Assembly (NCBI GenBank): GCA_003676145.1
Contig: NAUB01000025.1
Coordinates: 80,076 to 144,075, forward strand
DNA length: 64,000 bases
Reading direction: 5' to 3'
From: a gamma proteobacterium symbiont of Stewartia floridana
GTDB taxonomy: Bacteria > Pseudomonadota > Gammaproteobacteria > Chromatiales > Chromatiaceae
In this document: positions 38,116-47,339 of the stretch, piece by piece
How positions within the stretch are numbered: position 1 is the stretch's first letter
Layout of the letters: each line of letters starts with the position of its first letter
Made by a program: the position numbers and the translations under genes
Notes under the pieces: model-generated
What the model saw: the letters and a program-made list of their open reading frames with translations, nothing else
The model's database searches: none
What the model was told of the DNA's origin: nothing

Positions 38116-39111
38116 TTAATCCATTTCACTCAGTAATAACGACATTACTGCGCCACCTAATGCCCCCCAGCCACCTGACATACCGAGCATGGGCGCAATC
38201 TGTGATCCAGCCATAGCACCACCAGCCATTGTAGCCGCTCTGTTTGTGCCGCCTGTAGTCGTTGACTGTGTATTAGCGCCTCCTGGTGCGCCCCAAATGA
38301 ATTGGGCATATCGTCCAAGATTGTTCCAATCCTGTTGGGTTTCGTAGTTGTAGCGGGTTACGGCATCCTCTATGGCGGTTTGTTGCTCACCCCGATAGAA
38401 ATCAGCCGCTTCCAAAGGAATACCCGCAAATCCTAATTGGGATTGACCAAAACCCGGCACCTGTCCATATAATTGCGCGGCTGTATTCATTCTAGAAGCA
38501 TCTGCAAGCGCTCCCCTTGAGTAAAGATCTGTAGCTTGATCAATTCCTTGTGCCGCGCGATTCTGTGCCCCCTCATAAGCGCCAAGATACATACTGGAAA
38601 GGTTGTCTTGTAATTGACTATTGGCATTACTCCTTAAAATACCTTCAGCGACACCATGCCGACTTGAGCCGCTTTGACCCATCAAGGCCGCTACCTGATC
38701 GTTCTGGCCAACCTGTGAATCAACCGCTCGATTCATTTGGTTAATCATGGCGTTTGCAGCCTGATTGTAAGGATCTAAATCAACCTGTCCTGAAAGGTTT
38801 TGCCTTAGTCGATTAGATGGATCGACAGTCGGTGTCTGATTGTTTGCGGCTACCTGGCCTGCTAATCCCGCTAGATCAAAAACATTCTGTCCTGCAATCC
38901 CGGTCATCCCGCCATATCGGTCAGCCACTTGCAGCCGATTGCCAAACCCCTGGTCATGTAGCGCGTTACTCTCCGCATAGGTCTGACCTGGATAATAAGG
39001 GATGTCCTGATTTCCTAAAGCCTGTGCCTGTTGAAAGATGTCCTGTATATAGGGCATCTGCGCATCATAAGGCTCTGTTGATTGAATTGTGTTTGTGCTT
39101 CCGCCGCCCAT
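38116..39111 (-). CDS. Podovirus-type virion/ejection-like protein
   Basis: 331 residues with ribosome site GGAGAAAG. The N-terminus (STNTIQSTEPYDAQMPYIQD, then YYPGQTYAESN) is the opening of a common phage family in which the protein is made of helical repeats rich in Ala, Gln and Asn. The last ~40 residues are Gly/Ala/Met-rich and hydrophobic (AATMAGGAMAGSQIAPMLGM). Related proteins are found beside DNA-ejection genes of short-tailed phages; exact role here is not provable. Confidence 0.62.
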   Translation of the reverse strand: MGGGSTNTIQSTEPYDAQMPYIQDIFQQAQALGNQDIPYYPGQTYAESNALHDQGFGNRLQVADRYGGMTGIAGQNVFDLAGLAGQVAANNQTPTVDPSNRLRQNLSGQVDLDPYNQAANAMINQMNRAVDSQVGQNDQVAALMGQSGSSRHGVAEGILRSNANSQLQDNLSSMYLGAYEGAQNRAAQGIDQATDLYSRGALADASRMNTAAQLYGQVPGFGQSQLGFAGIPLEAADFYRGEQQTAIEDAVTRYNYETQQDWNNLGRYAQFIWGAPGGANTQSTTTGGTNRAATMAGGAMAGSQIAPMLGMSGGWGALGGAVMSLLLSEMD

Positions 39112-39120
39112 GTCTTTCTC

Positions 39121-39837
39121 CTAGTATCCAAAATATGAATCATCAACGCCAGCACCAGGATTAAACCCTGCTCCGCGCCTTGCTTCTTGCCAATCAGATA
39201 ATGAATACATGCCCCTTAAATATCTATCTGTACCAATAGAACGCAAGAATTCATCAACAGACATTTGAGATATATCAGGCATTCCACCTGCTCCCCATGG
39301 ATTCATGGCTGTACCAGGGTAGGGATCTACGGGTAAGCCTCCGCCTGTCTCAGTAGGAGGAGGTATCATGCTTGAAGTCGGAGGTGTAGGTTGTACCAAC
39401 TGATCCCGCAAAGGTGTAGGGCCGTTTAGCCCACCTGGAAAACCACTACCACTCAAACCACCATATTGTGCTCCCGGAGCCATGATTGAGTATTGGTTAG
39501 GGGATGTGGTCGCATTTATACCTGGTGGCATCTGTGGCGTTCTCAGGTCATCATCATCATTACCATAGCCTCCACCTGAATAACCTCCAAACATACCGCC
39601 AATAGACGACAGTATATTGTTGAACGAATTGTTAGGCTGTTGAGGGGCTTGCGGTGACGTCAGTGGCCCTAGTGGCCTACCGAAATCATTATTAGGGGCT
39701 GGAACGTAACCAGGCCCAACTGTCGCATGGTGGATGCCTTGACCTCTTCCACTCGTTGATTGAGCAGGACTAGGACCGAATCCCCCGTATTGGTTCGCCT
39801 GTACCACTGATGATAATGCCGCCGTTGATCCGCCCAT
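39121..39837 (-). CDS. Gly/Pro/Ser-rich phage protein of unknown function
   Basis: 238 residues. Low complexity through most of its length (GGSTAALSSVVQANQYGGFG, GMFGGYSGGGYGNDDDD), with a better ordered C-terminal end (DISQMSVDEFLRSIG, RGMYSLSDWQEARRG). Ribosome site AGAGGAA. It sits between virion-type genes with a 9-bp gap downstream, so it is probably a structural or assembly part of the same module. Confidence 0.55.
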   Translation of the reverse strand: MGGSTAALSSVVQANQYGGFGPSPAQSTSGRGQGIHHATVGPGYVPAPNNDFGRPLGPLTSPQAPQQPNNSFNNILSSIGGMFGGYSGGGYGNDDDDLRTPQMPPGINATTSPNQYSIMAPGAQYGGLSGSGFPGGLNGPTPLRDQLVQPTPPTSSMIPPPTETGGGLPVDPYPGTAMNPWGAGGMPDISQMSVDEFLRSIGTDRYLRGMYSLSDWQEARRGAGFNPGAGVDDSYFGY

Positions 39838-39856
39838 TTAATATTCCTCTTTCAAC

Positions 39857-40402
39857 TTAACGTAATGCCGAACACTTTGCCTCAGCTCGTTCCTGCCGAA
39901 CTTCGAGTAATGCCTTTTCGCGTTCAGCCTGATTCTCTATATCAGACATATCAGAAATAAACCGTGGACAATTTGCTACTAGATGATCAATTGAGCTCAA
40001 GCAGTTTTTAATACTCTCGATATAGTCACTCTTCAGCTTGGAATTCTCTTCCATCTCTTTAATGTTTTGGTCGTACTCACCTAGCTTACTAACTTCTTTA
40101 GTACCAAATTCAATAATTTCATGACATTTCTTGCTAGCGTAATCCCGAGCTATCAAAGCATTTTTGTACTGAACCTCTAGTTCATCCAATTCCCGTTTTT
40201 CTTTAGGATCGGTGAAGATCTCTGAAACAGGCTGCTTGTTAAGTTGCTTTGCTTGTGATGTAACCAGCCTCACTTTGTTATCCACCCAATACTGTCTTGC
40301 TTCCGTATATCTCTTGATGATCTCCCTTGAGTCAGCCTCCATTGCTCGATAGTCAATTAGCTCTACTTCCAACTCATCTCTGATTAGCTGATCTAGCAAC
40401 AT
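39857..40402 (-). CDS. Helical phage protein of unknown function
   Basis: 181 residues, almost wholly charged helix: long coiled-coil-like stretches around residues 20-60 and 70-125. No signal or membrane segment. Begins 3 bp after the 629-residue gene. Similar coiled-coil proteins accompany internal virion proteins in podoviruses; function not recognised. Confidence 0.58.
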   Translation of the reverse strand: MLLDQLIRDELEVELIDYRAMEADSREIIKRYTEARQYWVDNKVRLVTSQAKQLNKQPVSEIFTDPKEKRELDELEVQYKNALIARDYASKKCHEIIEFGTKEVSKLGEYDQNIKEMEENSKLKSDYIESIKNCLSSIDHLVANCPRFISDMSDIENQAEREKALLEVRQERAEAKCSALR

Positions 40403-40405
40403 AAA

Positions 40406-42295
40406 TCACTCCACATTACCCATTAATACACCTACAGCCGCACCTAGCGCGTTGTAGAACTGTTTCTCTCTTGGGCTGATGTCTTTCAACAGTTTTACCT
40501 GAGTCCTTAGTTTCGCCATGCCCTGTGGGTCTGTCATAATCCTGGCAAGATCTTCAGAATACTTGCCTAGCTTCACATCCTGATACCAATCAGTAACCTT
40601 AGAGGGAATTCTGTGTGGTGATATGGCGTTACTTAGCGCAGGAGTTGCCTCACGTTTTAACTCCTTAATCATTTCCGTTCTCTGTGCCGTCATCGATTGC
40701 CCCTTCATCGCTCTGCCTGTTGCCTCCAAAACATCAGATAGATCCATCAATGCTTGATACTGATTCTTAGAAAGAGCATTCTTGAGCATCCTTTGTTTTG
40801 ATGCCGTACCCATCAGCCGCTTTCTAAAGGCCCCACCTAGATTTATGGCCTCACCGACAGAGCTATCGGCCATTTCCTCTAAGGTATTCTGTATATGTCC
40901 TCTAACTACAGCATCCCATGCTTTTGGATCATGGGCTATTATGATTTGTCTCGACTGTTTGACGGCTGAAGGGCTAGATCTTCTACCAAAAAGAATCTTC
41001 CCTAGATCGGGTGCGGCCTGGTTTCCTTCCCGTATCATGTCGCCGACTAGGGAGCGATCCAGTTGATTGATAGGTAGACTTCGCTCTTCAAAGATTTGTC
41101 TACCAGTCCGATAACTTGGAGAGGCTTGATCCATCGCTGAAACTAACTCACTTTTGAATGCTGTTAGTTCCCTAAGCCGGGTTTTCCTACCGTCCCGTTT
41201 TGCTTTGGCTATCAGGTCGTCTAAATCACCTTTTACAGCATCAATCTGACCTATCAACCGTTTCGGACTGTCACCGTCCTTAAGCGCCTTCTCTACCTGT
41301 GACAGAGTTTTGCCAACCTTGGTACCTGAGAATTTTTTAATGCTCCCCTGTAAGTTCTCAAGTACATGCGATATATCCACTTCATCCATTGCCGCATCTT
41401 GATAGTACGGGCTGGAAGCCTTCATTCTTGCCTGTTCCAGGGCCTCTCTTGCACCCACTGCGGCCCTTACGCCTTCCTTATAGGCAAAGTGGGGGGTTTG
41501 CTCATGAGATAGCTTGTTCAAGTAACGGTATACACCTCTCTGTACTTGATCATTCCTCACCTTTAAGAAGTCCTCGATAATATCGGCACTGTCGGGCATA
41601 TCTCTTAAAAGCGCTTGACGGTTGATCAATGATCTTAAATTAGTGATTTCCGCTGGTGTCAGGGTTATACCTGCCTCATTGGCCTTTCTGGCTAATTGTG
41701 AAGTGGCCGCATCATCAATACGCTTAATATCTTTGACAGCGTGTCTACTGAGTGCCTTGCCAACTAACTGACCCGCACCTTCACCCGCTGCTGCTAAACC
41801 CCCTTCAATCGCCATAGATTTTACGTTACCTAATGGTGTCTGAGGCTCGTTATAGGCTAAATTCGCGTGAATCTTCCTTGAGCTTTCTCCAGATGCCCCA
41901 CCCAAAGCAGCACCCAACAAACCACCAACAGGACCTGCCGCCATAGTGCCGAGAAACGCACCACCAGCCCCGCCTAAGAGGCTTTCACCGTGCGCTAGGG
42001 TACTTGCGCCAAATTGCTTGGCTCCCTGCCAGAACCCGTTAGGCTCTGATAGATACCACTTCCCATCATCATCCAGGTAGGCAATTCCTTCATCTGTCTG
42101 CTTGTAACGTTGGAGTCTTTCTTCCTCTGTCAAATAGGGAAAACGGTTTTCTGCAAGAATACGCATCCTAGTATTAGGATCATCAGCTCTATAGGCCTCA
42201 GCCAGATCCATGAAATCAGCCCCTTTTTCAGGAACGGACTGGACTTGTGGTTTTTGTGGTTTAACCCCTAGCAGGCTTTGTGAATACTTACCCAT
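40406..42295 (-). CDS. Large internal-virion/ejection-like phage protein
   Basis: 629 residues. After ~90 residues comes a Gly/Ala-rich amphipathic segment (GESLLGGAGGAFLGTMAAGP, GLLGAALGGASG, about 100-140), as found in phage proteins that enter or cross membranes during DNA ejection. The rest is long helix with Ala/Lys/Arg, and ends in a second hydrophobic patch (ALGAAVGVLMGN). The block ASPSYRTGRQIFEERSLPIN is shared by many podovirus ejection proteins as I know them. The ATG overlaps the upstream stop (TAATG). Confidence 0.62.
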   Translation of the reverse strand: MGKYSQSLLGVKPQKPQVQSVPEKGADFMDLAEAYRADDPNTRMRILAENRFPYLTEEERLQRYKQTDEGIAYLDDDGKWYLSEPNGFWQGAKQFGASTLAHGESLLGGAGGAFLGTMAAGPVGGLLGAALGGASGESSRKIHANLAYNEPQTPLGNVKSMAIEGGLAAAGEGAGQLVGKALSRHAVKDIKRIDDAATSQLARKANEAGITLTPAEITNLRSLINRQALLRDMPDSADIIEDFLKVRNDQVQRGVYRYLNKLSHEQTPHFAYKEGVRAAVGAREALEQARMKASSPYYQDAAMDEVDISHVLENLQGSIKKFSGTKVGKTLSQVEKALKDGDSPKRLIGQIDAVKGDLDDLIAKAKRDGRKTRLRELTAFKSELVSAMDQASPSYRTGRQIFEERSLPINQLDRSLVGDMIREGNQAAPDLGKILFGRRSSPSAVKQSRQIIIAHDPKAWDAVVRGHIQNTLEEMADSSVGEAINLGGAFRKRLMGTASKQRMLKNALSKNQYQALMDLSDVLEATGRAMKGQSMTAQRTEMIKELKREATPALSNAISPHRIPSKVTDWYQDVKLGKYSEDLARIMTDPQGMAKLRTQVKLLKDISPREKQFYNALGAAVGVLMGNVE

Positions 42296-43260
42296 TACAG
42301 CCCAAACTCCTCTCTAACCTGTTGCATAGCCCTGGATTCTGCTTCCTGTTGGCTCATCCCTTGTCTACGATACTGCTGCTCTAATTCATTGCCCCGTTTA
42401 TCCATCAGGCCTTCAACATTAGTTAAGGGAATACTCTGCCACTCCAGACCATGTGTCTGAGCGTATTGGGAGCGAGCCGCAGCTTTCTTAAGCTCACTAA
42501 TTGTTGCTTCTAACTTGGCCTGAAATTCTGTGGGGCTGTCTCCATCAAATATCCCTAACCCAGGATTAGGCATACCCGCATTTAAGCGGGTTTCTTCCTG
42601 TTCGGTTACGGTTGCACCTGAAGCCTCTTTAATTGCTGTGTTTAGATTGCTTATTGCATAAGCTTTAAATGTAGAGAGATCTGCTAGTTCCTGTTGTTCC
42701 TGTGGTGTTGGCTTAAATCCCGCCTTCTCTTTAGCAGATGTCCAGGCCGCATTAGCCCTAGTAGTAAATTTTTGAAACGTAGGCTTAAAAGACTCCTCTA
42801 TAGTTTTAAGTCTCGCTAAATGTTCCATCGCATTGATCTGTTTATCCTGGACCTTGTTTCTATTCGCATTAGTTAAAGGTAGTGGTCTTCCTTGCGCAAA
42901 CTGTACACCACCATCCGAATCAACATTCAATTGCATACCCGCATTCGGATTCCATCTAGGCCCTTCTGATAGGGTGATCCACTTTCCCTCAAGAGCGTTC
43001 CATTGCTTAACTACCTTTTTATCACCCTCTATAAACTCTCTTACTATGGGTGCTGATGCGTCCGGTTGATTCATCCGGCTTTGGATCTCACGCATCTTCA
43101 ATTCAGTCAGTTTGCGGTTTAGATCGTTGTTTTGGTATTGTGAAGCAATGTTAAGACCTGACATCATGCCTCTACCAGTACCCCCTGAGGTCAGTAATCC
43201 CATACCCGCCATCAATAACGGATTACCCAGTAAACCTTGGTATTTAATGTTATCTGTCAT
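42295..43260 (-). CDS. Ejection-like phage protein
   Basis: 321 residues from ATG 43260; a TTG at 43281 would overlap terL. The start (GLLGNPLLMAGMGLLTSGG) is a hydrophobic Gly/Leu/Met segment, followed by coiled-coil (NDLNRKLTELKMREIQSRM) and Lys/Glu/Ala helices with the motif EASGATVTEQEETRLNAGMP, which I associate with phage internal/DNA-injection proteins. It lies 10 bp after the TerL stop, where a complete phage would normally have portal, scaffold and capsid genes. Confidence 0.6.
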   Translation of the reverse strand: MTDNIKYQGLLGNPLLMAGMGLLTSGGTGRGMMSGLNIASQYQNNDLNRKLTELKMREIQSRMNQPDASAPIVREFIEGDKKVVKQWNALEGKWITLSEGPRWNPNAGMQLNVDSDGGVQFAQGRPLPLTNANRNKVQDKQINAMEHLARLKTIEESFKPTFQKFTTRANAAWTSAKEKAGFKPTPQEQQELADLSTFKAYAISNLNTAIKEASGATVTEQEETRLNAGMPNPGLGIFDGDSPTEFQAKLEATISELKKAAARSQYAQTHGLEWQSIPLTNVEGLMDKRGNELEQQYRRQGMSQQEAESRAMQQVREEFGL

Positions 43261-43270
43261 TTCAATTCTC

Positions 43271-44653
43271 TTATTGTCCAATACCCAATGATGGATAATC
43301 TATTGGTTGACTCCAGCTCAATTGCCGCTTCTTTCTGATTAGATCGGCTCCTTCACCCGCACCAATCATTAAGTATTGTCCCGCTTCACATATGTGCGAA
43401 AACTGTCCTTTATCTGGCATATCCCTGTAACGCTCATCCCCTGATACCTGTACACGCTTATAACAATACCCACCCGACATACCTTTACGTGCGTTGATGC
43501 AACCAGGGGAGATCAACAATCCTGGTTTACCATCCACCATGGTATTCAGTGCCTTAGCCACTGCCTCGCGCCTCAATATAAAGTCGTTGGTTGGCGCAGG
43601 TTCCGCCGGTATCCCGTTTGCCTGTAGTATCTCGAAAGGGGTTGTTTCATCTGTTTGCGCCCTTTGGTCTCCCGCAGGATCTCCATAGATTCGGAACTCA
43701 AAATCTCGGTATCTCTCCCTTAGTATCTTCCCTAACACCTCTGAAAACCGCAGTGCGCCCATGTCTTTTGTCACTACTTCCTCGATCCACATCCACCGCC
43801 CATCACCTAGACGCTGTGCAATCATCGCCGCCGGGGTGAGGCCGAAATCAATCCCTATGTATATAGGTTCCTCATCAATCGGCTTCAGGTCTTCTTTTGC
43901 TACATGGACTTGATCATTGAATTCTGGGTATACAGGCTTACCATCTGATACATAGCCATAATTCCCATGGACGTAAATATCTATCCATTGCTTGTTCTTA
44001 CCTTGCATGAGCCGATCATAGTAAGAGGACGGTAAGTTCTCGATATTCTCTGCCTCACCACTCAAACCTGACGGTTGCTTGAATATCCGCCACTCATTAG
44101 GCCGCTCTTCCTCGAACAACTGATACCACCAGTGATCAACATCTGGTGGGTTCGTATCCAGAATGACGCCATACCAGGTTGGTCCTCCGTCGCGTTTAGC
44201 CGGATATCTGCCTACGCGCCCTTGTAGCATGTCTATGACGGCTCTAGGTATCTCCTTTGCTTCATTGACCCATGCTCCAGTCAGCTCTAGTGATAATAAC
44301 TTTTTAACGTCTTCAGGGCGGTCTAATGCCCTAAACAGGAACTCAGCATCTATGGTGCTGGTCTTGATATGGAATGACATATTCTGAGCATTCCAATCGC
44401 CAATTCTGTCACTTACCCAGTCGAAAAACGTCCTAACTGAGGTATCATTAAGTTCTCTGTAGACATTACGAATGATTGCCCATCGTGTCCTTCGTACACC
44501 ATCCTTGCCTGGTTCCTGTTCGTTCGCTCTTCTGAAAAGCTCACTCACCATAGCGGAACTCTTGCCGCTACCAATCGGCCCCATAACACCACGCATAAAG
44601 TCATCTGACTTGTGAAACTCCTTCAGCGTTGGTGATGCTATGTAATCAACCAT
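43271..44653 (-). CDS. Terminase large subunit (TerL)
   Basis: 460 residues from ATG 44653, which overlaps the end of the small-subunit gene by 8 bp. The ATPase has Walker A GVMGPIGSGKSSAM (about residue 30), a Walker B-type strand ELTGAWVNEAKEIP with the catalytic acid, and a coupling motif region VILDTNPPD. The RNase H-like nuclease follows with acids in IYIGIDFGLTPAAM and FRIYGDPAGDQRAQTDET. Full length and intact motifs argue against decay. It would package DNA into a procapsid through a portal, yet no portal gene is present in the element. Confidence 0.9.
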   Translation of the reverse strand: MVDYIASPTLKEFHKSDDFMRGVMGPIGSGKSSAMVSELFRRANEQEPGKDGVRRTRWAIIRNVYRELNDTSVRTFFDWVSDRIGDWNAQNMSFHIKTSTIDAEFLFRALDRPEDVKKLLSLELTGAWVNEAKEIPRAVIDMLQGRVGRYPAKRDGGPTWYGVILDTNPPDVDHWWYQLFEEERPNEWRIFKQPSGLSGEAENIENLPSSYYDRLMQGKNKQWIDIYVHGNYGYVSDGKPVYPEFNDQVHVAKEDLKPIDEEPIYIGIDFGLTPAAMIAQRLGDGRWMWIEEVVTKDMGALRFSEVLGKILRERYRDFEFRIYGDPAGDQRAQTDETTPFEILQANGIPAEPAPTNDFILRREAVAKALNTMVDGKPGLLISPGCINARKGMSGGYCYKRVQVSGDERYRDMPDKGQFSHICEAGQYLMIGAGEGADLIRKKRQLSWSQPIDYPSLGIGQ

Positions 44654-44915
44654 CAAACACCATATTGAACACGAATGGTTCACCTTTGCCTTGTGATACC
44701 TCTAGTGCTTTCCGCTTAGGCTCTATGTACTGAGATACTTCCTTATGCGCTTGGAACCTCAATTCTCTTGGTGCCTCTTCATCATTGGCAATTTCAGCCA
44801 TTGCAAGCACAGGATGGTAATCAGGGAATCTTTCACGCAAAGCATCCAACAAGGGCTGTTTATCCTTGTTTGGAGTTCCTGCCTGCCGTCCGCCAGTTTT
44901 CTTACCCTTTGCCAT
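44646..44915 (-). CDS. Putative small terminase subunit
   Basis: 89 residues, basic start (GKKTGGRQAGTPNKDKQPLL) as in phage DNA-binding terminase/DUF5681-type proteins, and the helix RFQAHKEVSQYIEPKRKALE known from terminase small subunits. It is directly upstream of and overlaps terL. The assignment rests on size, motif and place. Confidence 0.68.
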   Translation of the reverse strand: MAKGKKTGGRQAGTPNKDKQPLLDALRERFPDYHPVLAMAEIANDEEAPRELRFQAHKEVSQYIEPKRKALEVSQGKGEPFVFNMVFDG

Positions 44916-44947
44916 CTACTTTATCTACCTTAGAAACTCACAAATCC

Positions 44948-45787
44948 CTACATGTCAGATTTATCGAGAATTTTACGCACTCTGATTGTTGTAGCCTCGA
45001 TCCCATGTGGACGCTCTCTTAGTACCCGTAACTCTTCCGGTGTATAATTAGTTGTATTTCGTTTACGGCTCTTTACCCGCGCCTTTACCTTCGCCTTCTT
45101 AGCTCGCTGCTCTGCAAGTACCGCATTCCGTATCAGCTTAATCTGTCGGTGGTCAACGATTCCATTGATCTCGGTATCTGTAAAACCGTTCTTTTTCAGG
45201 TAGGAATTGATCTTCTGGGCTTCTCTTGCTCTTACTTTTTCATCCTTCCAGGCAGGAATAACACTCAATAACTTCGCCTGCTCATTCTGGATATACTCAT
45301 TCATCTGCTGAGCAGACTTCTGTCTATGAGTGTCTTTTAGTTTGTTGGCTTCCTGACTGATATAGGCTTCTTGCTTGGCAAGTGTATTAAAGCGAATTTG
45401 AAAATCTTGTTGCTGTGCCGCGAATTCTGCAGGATCATCCCTTCGAAGCTCTCCCCAGTTGATCCTGTTATATTCAGCCTCTGCCATTGCACGCTCTTTG
45501 TAAGCGTTACCGATCATGGTCTCTAATTGTTCACGCTGAGGGCTACTATAGGTCTGGACACTAGAAGAGGGCTGATCCCAATCAGGATCATCATCAATTA
45601 AATCTTCGCTATCACTTACCTGATCCTCACCTGGCAAAGAGATTTTCTCTTTGATGCGTTCATGTAATTCATCTTTACTAAGAATCTTCTTATTGCTTAC
45701 TAGATCAATCTGTTCACGTTGGGGTTCAGGTTGACTTGCCTCAGCATTTTCGATAGAGTCTTGAATGATATCTGCCATTTCGCCCAT
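44948..45787 (-). CDS. Scaffold-like phage protein
   Basis: 279 residues from ATG 45787, which has a perfect AAGGAGG six bases upstream (a longer frame to 45853 lacks this). An acidic N-terminal half (VSDSEDLIDDDPDWD) is followed by long coiled-coil helices (AYKERAMAEAEYNRINWGEL, then QQDFQIRFNTLAKQEAYISQ) and a very basic C-terminus (KAKVKARVKSRKRN). Acidic-to-basic helical layout of this kind is typical of capsid scaffolding proteins, whose basic end binds the coat protein. No coat gene is near. Other readings remain open. Confidence 0.55.
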   Translation of the reverse strand: MGEMADIIQDSIENAEASQPEPQREQIDLVSNKKILSKDELHERIKEKISLPGEDQVSDSEDLIDDDPDWDQPSSSVQTYSSPQREQLETMIGNAYKERAMAEAEYNRINWGELRRDDPAEFAAQQQDFQIRFNTLAKQEAYISQEANKLKDTHRQKSAQQMNEYIQNEQAKLLSVIPAWKDEKVRAREAQKINSYLKKNGFTDTEINGIVDHRQIKLIRNAVLAEQRAKKAKVKARVKSRKRNTTNYTPEELRVLRERPHGIEATTIRVRKILDKSDM

Positions 45788-45853
45788 GTCGGCCTCCTTA
45801 AATTTTACCCCCCGAGTATAACAACTCTTTTTTTTCGGCCTGACATAAGACAA

Positions 45854-46291
45854 CTATCCCATGTTGATGATTCTTATATATTGCTCCTTCGATCTCGGCA
45901 TTCTCCCGCCTACAACAAAAACAGCTTTCGCTATATAAACATCAAGTAAATCTGCATCTTCATCCATACCATTCACAAAATAAGGCGCATACTTCTGCTC
46001 CAAAAACAAATTGACTTCTTCCATAAGAATGTCGATGGCCTCTGAAAAACTCCAGTAATCCGAAAACAAATCAAACGCCTTCCTTAGGTTGTCATTGCGT
46101 ATCTTGATTTTGGCCTTAGTCCTGGCGTTTCTTCCTCTTCCGCCAGTTAGGCCCAATGCCCTGTCTAGACTTATCCCAGACTCCAAATGAAGCCTGAGGG
46201 CGTCTGAAACGGCTTCTTCCACATCATCAGGTAGTGGATAGCCGTTTACATTCGCCTCCAGGGCCTGAAGCAGTAAGTCTTCAGGACTCAA
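45854..46291 (-). CDS. Phage-type protein of unknown function
   Basis: 145 residues, helical, with a short Gly/Arg-rich loop (TGGRGRNARTKAKIKI) in the middle. ATG overlaps the upstream stop by 4 bp. No family recognised. Located between the regulatory/replication genes and the packaging genes. Confidence 0.6.
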   Translation of the reverse strand: MSPEDLLLQALEANVNGYPLPDDVEEAVSDALRLHLESGISLDRALGLTGGRGRNARTKAKIKIRNDNLRKAFDLFSDYWSFSEAIDILMEEVNLFLEQKYAPYFVNGMDEDADLLDVYIAKAVFVVGGRMPRSKEQYIRIINMG

Positions 46292-46581
46292 TGTTTATCC
46301 TCCTTGAACTCAGTCTCGATCAGCCGTTGGCCCTCAATAAGTATGGCGCTGCGTACATTGCGGATGCCTATAATTGCATCCGCGAAATACGCGAGGAGTC
46401 GTTTGTTCTCATCCACCTGATCCTGAGGGTAGCCCTCATCGCCTACAGCTTTAAATGCGCCTTCCATCACGCGATAGACGCGCTCAAGCGCAACTGTGTG
46501 TTGCTCTAGTGGCTCTGTTGTCCAAATAAAACTCTTGGCCATGTCTTCTTTGGTGTATTCATCAATATCAATCATCTTCAA
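46288..46581 (-). CDS. Small phage-type protein of unknown function
   Basis: 97 residues, acidic and helical (EQHTVALERVYRVMEGAFKA; NKRLLAYFADAIIGIRNVRS). Overlaps the next gene by 4 bp (ATGA). No family recognised. Confidence 0.6.
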   Translation of the reverse strand: MKMIDIDEYTKEDMAKSFIWTTEPLEQHTVALERVYRVMEGAFKAVGDEGYPQDQVDENKRLLAYFADAIIGIRNVRSAILIEGQRLIETEFKEDKH

Positions 46582-46651
46582 ACGCTCCTACCTGTGGTAA
46601 ATATATAAAGCAGTACATATACGGACCTCAAAACAACGAAAAACAGTACTG

Positions 46652-46744
46652 ATTGGTACTCATACGGGGTAATCATTGGGTCAGCCTGTCGATATATCCG
46701 GTAATTGGTACTCATTGGGGGCACATTGGTACTCATTGGGGGCA
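46652..46744. repeat. Iteron-like tandem repeats in the replication-type gene
   Basis: ATTGGTACTCATTGGGGGCA is present at 46704-46723 and again at 46725-46744 (21-bp period); a related copy, ATTGGTACTCATACGGGG, lies at 46652-46669. They encode the PNEYQ repeats at the end of the HTH gene and continue past its stop, so the DNA rather than the protein may be what is conserved. Confidence 0.6.
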
Positions 46745-47139
46745 GCGAATCTGTTTTTCTTCCAGCTATTGAGCGCTGTGACAGTTGGTGGAACATCCAA
46801 CTTGCCTTTACATTCATCAATAGCCCTGAAGGTGATCGCGTAAAGAGAAGGCTTGTGCTTCCCACCTTGCCTTGTAAGTACTATGAACCCGCGCTCAAGA
46901 AGGCCGCTTATGGCTCTGTAGAGTGTTCCCTTAGATTTCCAGCCCTTGGACTCCATCATGCTCCACGCAGCGCATAGATCGCCGTTGTTACTGCCGTTGT
47001 ATTGAACAGTAAGGTCCATTAATAGCTTCACTTCATGGGCGGTGAGCGCAGCATACGCTGAAGACTCAAGAACCTGCTTTGGTATTGCTACAAACGAACC
47101 GCTCTCTTTACGGCCTTTAGTCCTTTGGCGAGAGGGCAT
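46681..47139 (-). CDS. HTH protein of phage/plasmid replication type
   Basis: 152 residues. A winged-helix region at about 12-115: FVAIPKQVLESSAYAALTAH, MESKGWKSKGTLYRAISGL, ERGFIVLTRQGGKHKPSLYA. This is a common small protein of gammaproteobacterial prophages, often taken to be a replication or regulatory protein. The end carries the repeats APNEYQ and APNEYQLP, encoded by the tandem DNA repeats described separately. The start overlaps the upstream stop by 1 bp. Confidence 0.65.
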   Translation of the reverse strand: MPSRQRTKGRKESGSFVAIPKQVLESSAYAALTAHEVKLLMDLTVQYNGSNNGDLCAAWSMMESKGWKSKGTLYRAISGLLERGFIVLTRQGGKHKPSLYAITFRAIDECKGKLDVPPTVTALNSWKKNRFAAPNEYQCAPNEYQLPDISTG

Positions 47140-47339
47140 TAGCTACCCTCACTAGTTGGCCTAACCTCATAAAGTGGACAGGCTGGGGCGGTACAATTTT
47201 CAATCTGTTTTCGCCATGTTCCGGATTGGTAAGGGTCATATATACATTCAACGCATTTCGCGTTGATTTTGCCCCTTAAACCAGGCTTCCCGGCCTGTTT
47301 ATTGATCAGTTCATCCCTTCTTGAGGCTCTCTTTTCCAT
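47139..47339 (-). CDS. Small Cys-rich phage protein
   Basis: 66 residues; four Cys in two pairs (CVEC and, after 16 residues, CTAPAC) with a basic start form a likely zinc-binding knuckle. Similar small zinc proteins with CP-LY-VRP ends occur in phage early regions. Function unknown. Confidence 0.68.
   Translation of the reverse strand: MEKRASRRDELINKQAGKPGLRGKINAKCVECIYDPYQSGTWRKQIENCTAPACPLYEVRPTSEGS

Noticed and set aside
46578..46865. 95-residue minus-strand frame overlapping the replication-type gene
   Set aside because: It is an alternative reading of the repeat region (PPMSTNVPPMSTN), without a ribosome site, and overlaps a better gene.
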